From Thiolapillus brandeum (lineage in GTDB: Bacteria; Pseudomonadota; Gammaproteobacteria; Chromatiales; Chromatiaceae): a DNA stretch of 64,000 nt. This document shows, piece by piece, positions 26,876 through 34,092 of the stretch (position 1 is the first letter of the stretch; every line of letters starts with the position of its first letter). The DNA lies in assembly GCF_000828615.1 (NCBI RefSeq), contig NZ_AP012273.1, positions 2,666,001 through 2,730,000 on the forward strand, written 5' to 3'. The translations under genes and the position numbers were made by a program. The notes beneath the pieces are model-generated. The model was given only the letters and a program-made list of their open reading frames with translations, had not been told where the DNA came from and searched no databases.

Positions 26876-27421
26876 ATGAGCGACTGGGACTTTCTTCATG
26901 ATATGCATAATGAGGGCTATAGCCCAGAGCAAATAGCGGATGCCGCAGCCTGTGGGTATAACCCTTGGGAGCATGGCTGTTGGGACAACATCGAGGAATT
27001 CGTTGATGATGAAGGGGGCTGGGATTCTGATAATGAGCCAAAGAACCCCACGACTCTTGAGCTTTGGGAGTTGCTAGATGAATTGGTTGAAACCGCCCAA
27101 AATTACTTTGAAGTAACGGGGCGGCATCTGCCAATATTTGGGGAGCTTGGCGAGCTTTACGGTGAAGCCAAATATGGAATCAAAAGGCATAAGCCATTTA
27201 CTCAAGGTTCCGATGGCAAATTGGGTAACGATTTCATCGAAATAAAAACAATTAGTCCACTTAAGTCCAACAATACAGTGCTCGTGAAGCGAGCTGGCAA
27301 TTTCAACAAACTTCTTATCGTGAAGATCAATGAAGATTTCAAGTTCAAAGGAAAAATGCTCGATCGAAAGAGCCTGCGAAAAGGCTCAGGTAAACACATT
27401 AAAGCCAAGTGGAGTGAATGA
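26876..27421 (+). CDS. Cassette gene 1: hypothetical protein with possible PD-(D/E)xK-like motif
   Basis: The 181-aa protein is acidic and has no signal or membrane segment. The C-terminal half contains QGSDGKLGNDFIEIKT, in which D and EIK have the arrangement seen in restriction-endonuclease-like folds; this is suggestive only. The N-terminal half (YSPEQIADAAACGYNP) looks helical. ATG 26876 is preceded by AAAGGA. Codon use is AT-richer than its neighbours, consistent with transfer. It is bracketed by attC-like sites (26808 and 27426), so it is best read as an integron gene cassette. Confidence 0.7.
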   Translation: MSDWDFLHDMHNEGYSPEQIADAAACGYNPWEHGCWDNIEEFVDDEGGWDSDNEPKNPTTLELWELLDELVETAQNYFEVTGRHLPIFGELGELYGEAKYGIKRHKPFTQGSDGKLGNDFIEIKTISPLKSNNTVLVKRAGNFNKLLIVKINEDFKFKGKMLDRKSLRKGSGKHIKAKWSE

Positions 27422-27425
27422 AATT

Positions 27426-27502
27426 GCCTAACAAAGCCGTAAACTCGGACGCATTTTTCGTTCGCTGCGTTCACTACAAATGCGCCGGTTACGGCAGGCG
27501 TT
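27426..27502. other. attC site 2 (interrupted at its 3' core by an IS relic)
   Basis: The 5' core GCCTAAC fits RYYYAAC. Arms AAAGCCGTAAaCtCGGaCGCATTT (shown in parts) pair with AAATGCGCCGGTTACGG, with three unpaired bases on one arm, the hallmark of attC. The site ends GGCAGGCGTT at 27502, where the IS relic begins; the base run GTTAGCC that completes the core continues at 28180. The site begins 5 bp after the cassette gene's stop. Confidence 0.75.
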
Positions 27503-28179
27503 GAGACTGTCGAAAAAAGCCAAAAACCGCTAAAATAACGGTGTTTTCAAAGTAAAGCCCCAATCTGTAGCAGTTAGCCAAATTTGGGAGGATCGGATGC
27601 CCCGCTACAGACCCGTCAACCTAGCCCAGGATGCTTTTGTTCCGGTCTGCTTTGACAAGCAGATTCTCCCGGGTACTTTCGAATATGCCCTGCATCACCT
27701 GATGGAACACCAGGTCGATCTGTCAGCCTTCGATGCCCATTACGCCGTAACCGACCATTCCAGACCGCTATCCCATCAACGCTCCTGGAAAAGATGAAAC
27801 AGAAGATCGACAGTCTGCGGGGCCGGATGATCTACAGCCGAATACTGGGTACCGTGGAACCGCCCTTTGGCAACCTGCGCTATCATAAGCACCTTGATCG
27901 CTTTACCCTCAGAGGACGGGAGAAAGTGGATGGGCAATGGAGGTTATATGCCCTGGTGCACAACATCGAGAAACTGGCGCATTGCGGGGCGGTGGGATAA
28001 GGTCTGGAACCCATTCAGAAAGCGATACAGGCCTTCATAGTCACGGTATCCATGCAGATGGCGTTCATTGGTCTGTTACACCATGCAGGGATCGTAAATA
28101 GTGAAATACCTGCGCCGGGAATCGTATGAACGGAAAATAGAAGACAAAGGTTGTCGAAAACGAATTATTCGACAGTCTC
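27503..28179 (+). mobile_element. IS1182-family relic with terminal inverted repeats
   Basis: The ends are GAGACTGTCGAA (27503) and TTCGACAGTCTC (ending 28179), a 12-bp perfect inverted repeat. GTT is present on both flanks and may be a short target duplication. The internal transposase gene is mostly deleted. No other copy is in the window. Confidence 0.75.
27597..28000 (+). pseudogene. Truncated IS1182-type transposase (N and C ends only)
   Basis: Frame 1 (27597-27797) encodes an IS1182-type transposase N-terminus (MPRYRPVNLAQDAFVPVCF, LMEHQVDLSAFDAHY). A frameshift follows and a second frame continues from before 27794 with the C-terminal part (GTVEPPFGNLRYHK, LDRFTLRGREKVDGQW, ALVHNIEKLAHCGA). 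About 300 middle residues including the catalytic core are missing, so it is inactive. Confidence 0.8.
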
Positions 28180-28212
28180 GTTAGCCAATACAAAAAAGGG
28201 AGTAATAGCGGG

Positions 28213-28905
28213 ATGACCAGCCCACTAAAAAGAAAGCATGAGCTATCGGTCATGAATGTTTTCATAAGCCGGTTGAAAAAGGCAGCCGAAGGCAAAGGCA
28301 AGAGGTTTATCGGTGTGCCGCTTGATGGTCAAGACGCATGGTTGGGAGCCGATTGCTTTATGACAGAGGGTTCGCGCTTCGCAATAGCAGAATTCAAGTA
28401 CGAAGAGTCTGATATCCGCTCTGAAAAAAAGAAACGCCGTCGTTTGGCAATGTGCAAAGCGCTCCGTGGAGACATGACCCGCCTTAGTGAACACTTGGCA
28501 TGCCATCTGATAGCTTGGTCGATCCCAGATGAGAAACGAACAATAGTTCTCAATGGCTATGCGCATGAAGTCTGCAATGCACAGATATGGGGTGAGCAAA
28601 ATGGACTTGACGACAAGGCTTATCCAGACCCGAGATACGAGGATCAATTGTTCATCGATGAGTTTCTTTCTGGCAATATGGGTTTAACGTTTGAAGATTT
28701 CGAGGCGTATATTTCATGGCTATCAGATTTTGAAGACAGTGGTACCGGTAGTATCGAGCTGCTTATCGAGAATCCCAATGAAGATGCGATTGGAGCCTTA
28801 GAATTTACCTCGTTGGGTAAACTGAAAGTTTGGATGGATAATAATCCGCCCCGGCCGACTCCTCCTAGATCAAGTTCGAGCTCGGGTCCGAGCTTCGGCC
28901 CCTAA
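28213..28905 (+). CDS. Cassette gene 2: hypothetical protein with possible PD-(D/E)xK nuclease motif
   Basis: The 230-aa protein has no membrane segment. Its first half contains GADCFMTEGSRFAIAEFKYE, where D followed by E-F-K matches the D...ExK pattern of the restriction-endonuclease superfamily, then a basic stretch (RSEKKKRRRLAM). The tail is Pro/Ser-rich and ends SGPSFGP. It starts 27 bp downstream of GTTAGCC (28180), which completes the interrupted attC core, and has a GGGAG ribosome binding site. I read it as a second gene cassette. No family name is claimed; a defence role is only possible. Confidence 0.65.
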   Translation: MTSPLKRKHELSVMNVFISRLKKAAEGKGKRFIGVPLDGQDAWLGADCFMTEGSRFAIAEFKYEESDIRSEKKKRRRLAMCKALRGDMTRLSEHLACHLIAWSIPDEKRTIVLNGYAHEVCNAQIWGEQNGLDDKAYPDPRYEDQLFIDEFLSGNMGLTFEDFEAYISWLSDFEDSGTGSIELLIENPNEDAIGALEFTSLGKLKVWMDNNPPRPTPPRSSSSSGPSFGP

Positions 28906-29557
28906 ATAGGCTATAAGGGCAATGGAAACAACCCCAAGCGTGTCTTCGACCTCGTGATAGATTTTGAGGCATCCCAGCACCAAAATCGACTCGGCCTTTG
29001 ACAACCTATTGGTGCCCCAGCCGTCCTGGTCACCAAGCATTACGCAACAACCTTGCAAGCTCGTTGCTGCTCCATACTTGGCTCCCAATGACTGGACGCC
29101 GCGCTCGGAGGCCTACTTTGTTTTCCCTCTGGCGCAAGGCACGCCGGGAAAACAGTGCGGCCTCGCGGCTACTGGGGACTACTCGCCTTCGCTACGCTCT
29201 CCATGGCTCGCAGCGTCCGGAAAATCAAAATTGGATGAACTACCCATTCTTTCCTCTCTGGATCCGGCGGTTACGCAATAAAACGTGATGCCAGTCAGTT
29301 TTCTGTTTCTGCTCCAGGCGTTATGGTTAGGTGGAAACCACTTCCATCGGGAAATGCTTTGTCCTGGCGCCTGTCGGGTTTGACCAGTTGCTGCTTCTGC
29401 AGAACCGGCATTTCCGGCTTCCCCGGCGGTCAAGGGAAAATCACTGGGGCGGCGCAGGAGCAATTGCCGGTACAAGTCAGACAAGCTTCCGGCTGGCATC
29501 AACCCGGGAAGTGGCATGGAGCTGTAAGCCGTAGTACCGCCATGGAGAAATCATTCG
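28906..29557. other. Gene-free stretch with decayed sequence
   Basis: No convincing gene. It holds CCAGGCGTTATGGTTAGGT (29314-29332), like the 3' end of an attC site but without a clear 5' partner, and a fragment near 29373-29445 resembling one arm of the MITE-like element (CTGTCGGGTTTGACC, then GAAAATCACTGGGG). Confidence 0.45.
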
Positions 29558-31396
29558 ATGTATGTTCCTTTCAAGAAATTGTTAACCAGCCTGGTGCTTT
29601 TCCCTCTATTGGGCTCCCCGGCAGCCGGCGCCGTTGAAACCGGCATCAACACAACCGCTTCCTCATCCGGCCCGGGCGCCCAGCCCAATGCCTTGAAGCC
29701 GGGAGGCAATGACAATGCTTCTGCCCGGGACAGTTTCCGCTTTCTGATCGATGGCCACAGAGTGACGACCACCAGGGATGCCTCGGCATTTCTGGGCAGA
29801 GCCACTTTTGGCCCCAGCCGGGAATCCATCAACAGCCTGTTCAAACTGGGAACCTATGAAGCCTGGTTGCAGGAACAGTTTACCCTGCCCCCCAGCCTCC
29901 ACATGCAGTGGGCTGAAGACAACATCAGGGGTATCAATGGCACTGGCGACATCCGGGACAACCCCGAAGACTGGAAGCGTCATTCAGACACCCTGTCCTA
30001 TGCCCAAAGAGACATCTGGTGGCATTTGGCAACCCAGGGGCAGGATCAGTTGCGCCAAAGGGTAGCCCTGGCATGGAGTGAGATACTGGTTACCTCTGTC
30101 AACAACGGGGTACTCATCACCCAGCCCGATGCGAGAATTTCCTATTATGATCTTCTGGTCAGAGATGCTTTCAGCAACTTTGAGCAGCTGCTGCATGATG
30201 TGACCTACCACCCGACCATGGGCAAGTATCTCAGCTATCTGGGAAATGCCAAGGCTGGCACTAGCCCCGGCAGTCATCCTGATGAAAACTATGCCCGGGA
30301 AGTCATGCAGCTTTTCACCATTGGACTGTATGAACTGAATCCGGACGGCAGCCGGAAGCTGGATGCCCATGGAAAGCCCATTGCCACCTACAGTCAGGAC
30401 GATGTCAGGGAGATGGCCAGGGTGTTTACGGGCCTTACGGATCAGAACGGCTTTTTCTTCCCCGCTGACGGTGACACCACACATTTTGCCCGCACCCAAC
30501 CCATGATTGCCATGGAGGAATATCATGATCATGGCGCCAAACAGATTTTGGGACACAGCCTCCCCGGAGGAGATACCCGTACGGATATTGATGCCGCACT
30601 GCACATCCTGTTTCAGCACCCCAATACCGGCCCCTTCATCTGCAGGCAACTGATTCAGCGACTGGTAACCAGCAATCCTTCTCCTGAATATGTGGCACGC
30701 GTCAGCCAGGTATTCAATGACAACGGAGCTGGAGTGAGAGGTGATATGCGGGCTGTCATCAGCGCCATTCTGGTGGATGCGGAAGCTTTCCATGGCGCAG
30801 AACTGTATCCGCAGCACTTCGGCAAGTTCCGCGAACCCCTGCTGTTCATCACCCATCTCTTCCGCGCCTTCCACGCCCGGGATACGACCAGAATATTGAA
30901 CATCTACGAGGACGGACCTGCCTACTCCTATCCGTCCTATCACTTTCACGGAACCGGTTTCACTCGCCAGGAAGCCCCCCTGGAAGCCCTGACCGTATTC
31001 AACTATTTCACGCCGTTCGATGCTCCCTACAGTCTCAGGCAACAAGGCCTGGTAGCGCCTGAACTGGAGGTCTACGGCAAACAGGGCATCGATGACCTGC
31101 TCATGGGTATCATCACCAGGAACAGCTTCGTCTATGGCACCTACAATCTTTCCGCTGAGCTGCAACTGCAAAGGGAAACTGCCTGGATAAAACGGCTCGA
31201 ATATGATCGCCTGCTCGACGAACTGGACATCACGCTGACTGCCGGACAGTTGTCTGCATCCACTCGAAATGCCATCAGAAGCTACCTGGTAAAACGAAAA
31301 GAGAGCCTGACAGACAACAGCACCACGGATGAGCAGCTGGCCAGGTACGTCATAGGCCTGATCATGACTTCCCCTGATTACGCATTGCAACGATAG
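29558..31396 (+). CDS. DUF1800 domain exported protein
   Basis: The 612-aa protein has an N-terminal signal peptide (about 1-25) and the DUF1800 fold: FLGRATFGPSRESI near the start, the WWHLATQGQDQLRQRVALAWSE segment (read in parts), HPDENYAREVMQLFTIGLYEL and GFSEDDVREMARV-like TYSQDDVREMARVFTGLT. DUF1800 proteins are secreted, of unknown activity, and nearly always paired with a DUF1501 protein, as here 10 bp downstream. ATG 29558 is preceded by the AGGAG-poor AAATCATTCG, so the start is slightly uncertain. Confidence 0.85.
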   Translation: MYVPFKKLLTSLVLFPLLGSPAAGAVETGINTTASSSGPGAQPNALKPGGNDNASARDSFRFLIDGHRVTTTRDASAFLGRATFGPSRESINSLFKLGTYEAWLQEQFTLPPSLHMQWAEDNIRGINGTGDIRDNPEDWKRHSDTLSYAQRDIWWHLATQGQDQLRQRVALAWSEILVTSVNNGVLITQPDARISYYDLLVRDAFSNFEQLLHDVTYHPTMGKYLSYLGNAKAGTSPGSHPDENYAREVMQLFTIGLYELNPDGSRKLDAHGKPIATYSQDDVREMARVFTGLTDQNGFFFPADGDTTHFARTQPMIAMEEYHDHGAKQILGHSLPGGDTRTDIDAALHILFQHPNTGPFICRQLIQRLVTSNPSPEYVARVSQVFNDNGAGVRGDMRAVISAILVDAEAFHGAELYPQHFGKFREPLLFITHLFRAFHARDTTRILNIYEDGPAYSYPSYHFHGTGFTRQEAPLEALTVFNYFTPFDAPYSLRQQGLVAPELEVYGKQGIDDLLMGIITRNSFVYGTYNLSAELQLQRETAWIKRLEYDRLLDELDITLTAGQLSASTRNAIRSYLVKRKESLTDNSTTDEQLARYVIGLIMTSPDYALQR

Positions 31397-31406
31397 GGCA
31401 TTGACC

Positions 31407-32798
31407 ATGAGTAACAACCAATACACACGAAGGCAGTTCATGCGCCTGTCCCTGGCAGCGGCAGCCACTTTGAGCCCCTTGTCCGCCCTGGCCCGTCAAC
31501 CTCGATCAGCGGGGAAGGCACCGGGAGGCTCTTTCAAGGCACTGGTGGTCGTGCTCCTTGAAGGAGGCGCTGATGTATTCAACATGATTGCCCCCACCCA
31601 GGCGGACAAGTATGCAGACTACCGGGCCACGCGGGAAAACATCGCACTGCCCCTGAATACTCTGCTGCCATTCAGCCATGCCAATCAAAACGGCCTCAAT
31701 CCGGAAAGCTATGGCATGCGCAGCAACATGAGCGCCATGCACAGCCTGTTCGAACAGGGCAAACTGGCCATAGTCGCCAACACCGGTACACTGGTGCAGC
31801 CCGTAACCCGCACAGACGTGGAAAACGGCGCTCCCGTTCCTTTCGAACTCTTTGCCCACAACACCCAGCGTAGCCAGTGGATGCTTGGTGATGCCACAGG
31901 CTCACAACACCAGGGCTGGGCTGCCCGGATTGGCAACCAGCTGTACGCTGAAGGCAATCCATGGTTCAACGTCAATGTTTCGGACAGCAACAACCTGTTG
32001 CAAACCGGCGGTTTTGCCGAGGCCATTCATTTCGACGACGCCTACATATCCCCGAACACCATGAACACCTATGGTTTCGGCCCGGAGTCCGGCGGTGGCG
32101 AACTGGGCAAGGTTTACCAGAACATCTACAAACAACAACAGGAAAGCCCCAACAGACTGATGGCCACTTTCGCTCGCCGGAGAATGAACGAGCTGCTGCG
32201 TCCAAACCGTCTGGAAGGCCTGTTCGACAACGTTCTTCAGTTTGACGGGTTTGGCGATGGCGTGCATGAAACCGGCAAGCCCCTGGGCCGGCAACTGGAG
32301 CTGGTAGCCAATATTCTTTCCGTAAGACAGGAGTTCGAGACCAGGTTCCAGACCGAGCGGCAAATCTTCTTTGTCAATCAGCATGGCTGGGATACCCATG
32401 ACAGTGACAACGAGCACCAGGTCGGTTACCTCAGCGAGTCCCTGGCGGCCTTCCAAAACGCACTGGCCGAGATGGGCATCGAGGATCAGGTAACCACCCT
32501 GACCCTGTCCGATTTCGGGCGATCTCTCACCTCCAACAACGCTGGCACCGACCACGGTTGGGGTACGCATGCCTTTGTCATGGGAGGTGCGGTGAACGGC
32601 GGGGACATCTACGGTCGCATGCCGGAAATGCGCAATGATTCACCTGATGCCTGGTCGGACAGAATGATCCCCACCACGGCCATGGAGAGCTATCTCGCGA
32701 GCGCAACCCGCTGGCTGGGCCTTTCCGATGCGGAACTGGGCAGCCTGTTCCCGAATCTTGCCTCATTTCCCGACGGGGATCCGGGATTCATGAGCTGA
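31407..32798 (+). CDS. DUF1501 domain protein with Tat signal
   Basis: The 463-aa protein begins with a twin-arginine signal (TRRQFMRLSLAAAATL) and so should be exported folded. The body matches DUF1501, a sulfatase-like fold: VVLLEGGADVFNM, WDTHDSDNEHQ and LSDFGRSLTSNN with DHGWGTHAFVMGG. It is the usual partner of the DUF1800 gene directly upstream. Start ATG 31407; a TTG at 31401 is less likely. Substrate unknown. Confidence 0.85.
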   Translation: MSNNQYTRRQFMRLSLAAAATLSPLSALARQPRSAGKAPGGSFKALVVVLLEGGADVFNMIAPTQADKYADYRATRENIALPLNTLLPFSHANQNGLNPESYGMRSNMSAMHSLFEQGKLAIVANTGTLVQPVTRTDVENGAPVPFELFAHNTQRSQWMLGDATGSQHQGWAARIGNQLYAEGNPWFNVNVSDSNNLLQTGGFAEAIHFDDAYISPNTMNTYGFGPESGGGELGKVYQNIYKQQQESPNRLMATFARRRMNELLRPNRLEGLFDNVLQFDGFGDGVHETGKPLGRQLELVANILSVRQEFETRFQTERQIFFVNQHGWDTHDSDNEHQVGYLSESLAAFQNALAEMGIEDQVTTLTLSDFGRSLTSNNAGTDHGWGTHAFVMGGAVNGGDIYGRMPEMRNDSPDAWSDRMIPTTAMESYLASATRWLGLSDAELGSLFPNLASFPDGDPGFMS

Positions 32799-32812
32799 AT
32801 ACCGGCCAGACC

Positions 32813-33277
32813 TTACAGTTGGCGCAACAACTCCAGCACTTCCCGGGCATGCCCCTTGGGAGAAACGTCATACAGCGCATGTTGCACCCGGCCTGACTTG
32901 TCGATGATGAAAGTGGAGCGCTGTATGCCCATGCGCTCCTGGCCATTGACGACTTTCTTTTTCATCACGCCATACGCCTCACAGGCCTCACCATCGACAT
33001 CCGCCACCAATTCGACAGTCAATCCATACTTGTCGCGAAACGCCGCATGGCTGATGCAGGTGTCCCGGCTGATACCCAGAACAACAGTATCCATGGCGGC
33101 AAACTCATCCACAAGCTCACTGAAATCCATGGCTTCGATGGTGCAGCCCGGCGTATCATCCTTGGGATAGAAGTACAGCACCAGGTTCTTTTTCCCGGCA
33201 TAGTCCGAAAGCTTTACCATGCTCATGTCTGCCGTAGGCAACTCGAAATCCGGCGCCTGATCCTGCTTTTGCAACAT
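32813..33277 (-). CDS. bcp: Peroxiredoxin of the Bcp/PrxQ family
   Basis: The 154-aa thiol peroxidase reduces hydroperoxides using thioredoxin. The peroxidatic Cys is in DTPGCTIEAMDFS. The resolving Cys found five residues later in E. coli Bcp is replaced by Met, so it is either 1-Cys or uses another Cys (SRDTC or GEACEAYG). Start ATG 33277 has the strong ribosome binding site GGAGGAG; the long frame upstream runs through the hairpin-chain repeat. Convergent with the DUF1501 gene. Confidence 0.9.
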   Translation of the reverse strand: MLQKQDQAPDFELPTADMSMVKLSDYAGKKNLVLYFYPKDDTPGCTIEAMDFSELVDEFAAMDTVVLGISRDTCISHAAFRDKYGLTVELVADVDGEACEAYGVMKKKVVNGQERMGIQRSTFIIDKSGRVQHALYDVSPKGHAREVLELLRQL

Positions 33278-33363
33278 AGTTTCTCCTCCTAATTTCTTGA
33301 ACGGCTCTTGTTGGCCATTGATGCCCGGCAAATGAAACCGGGCTGATTTCAGGCATTGCCCAT

Positions 33364-33530
33364 TAGCAGGCTGCTGAAAAACACCGTTTTTCGGCAGCCT
33401 GAATACCGCACAAGAATGTACGGCCATTTTCAGTGACTGCAAGTCATTGAAAATGGTGGAAAGACAAAATCGCATTTTTGTCTTTTCGAGTTGAAAAAGC
33501 CCATGGAAGGACTTTTTCAACATCCTGTTG
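33364..33530. repeat. Hairpin-chain repeat, copy B (about 167 bp)
   Basis: Full-length copy, about 90 percent like 58426-58595 by eye, with four consecutive hairpins: CAGGCTGCTGAAAAACACC / CGGCAGCCTG, TTTTCAGTGACTGCAAGTCATTGAAAA, GACAAAATCGCATTTTTGTC and TTGAAAAAGCCC / GGACTTTTTCAA. The right end supplies the last codons and stop of the UPF0149 gene. Confidence 0.85.
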
Positions 33531-34092
33531 GGGCAGCCCTTCGGGGTTTCCACCATTCATACAGCGCCATGGCGCTGTTAGCCAGCTGATCCGCCGCCTC
33601 ACGATGCTCCGTCTCATTGGGCGGATTGAGCAACTGGTCCTCTTCGTACATGAGAAAGGCAGCCACCGGCCCCAGATGCATGGCAGCAGATTCATCGCCC
33701 GCCATGTCATCCAGGGCGGACTCACCCTGCATGTTCCAGCCGATGATATAGCCTTCACACCAGCCATAGGGCAATGGCAGAGGATCGTCTTCGTGACCTT
33801 CCTCCATACTCAGTATCATGGGGGCATAGTCCTGGTTTTCCAGTTCCGCCAGGGTGGTACTGTACAGAGACATCACCAGTTCCATGATGTCCTTTGCTTC
33901 CTTATTCGACGCAAAATTCGTGTCACCCAAAATGTTGGGCAGCCACTGGTTGGGCATGATCAACTGCGGCCCGGACACGATGGCGCTGAGAAAACCCTGG
34001 GCCACATCCAGGGGCATGCAACCCTCTTCCAGGTGCGCCAGAAGAAAATCCTCCAGGCGTTCCAGCTGCGCATCATTCATCATTTGATTCAT
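33517..34092 (-). CDS. UPF0149 (YecA-like) family protein
   Basis: The 191-aa protein matches UPF0149: LERLEDFLLAHLEE, FLSAIVSGP, LPLPYGWCEGYIIGW. The C-terminal SEC-C zinc motif of E. coli YecA is absent; instead the sequence ends RRAAPTGC, the last residues being encoded by the hairpin-chain repeat. The native end may have been a few residues different. Its start overlaps the prlC stop by 4 bp (ATGA), so both are one operon. Confidence 0.85.
   Translation of the reverse strand: MNQMMNDAQLERLEDFLLAHLEEGCMPLDVAQGFLSAIVSGPQLIMPNQWLPNILGDTNFASNKEAKDIMELVMSLYSTTLAELENQDYAPMILSMEEGHEDDPLPLPYGWCEGYIIGWNMQGESALDDMAGDESAAMHLGPVAAFLMYEEDQLLNPPNETEHREAADQLANSAMALYEWWKPRRAAPTGC

Noticed and set aside
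28964-29281. 105-codon frame as a third cassette gene
   Set aside because: No ribosome binding site, proline-rich composition without domain signs, and overlap with frames on the other strand of equal length.
29270-29335. A fourth attC site upstream of the DUF1800 gene
   Set aside because: GGCGTTATGGTTAGGT looks like a 3' core, but I found no 5' RYYYAAC partner able to pair with it.
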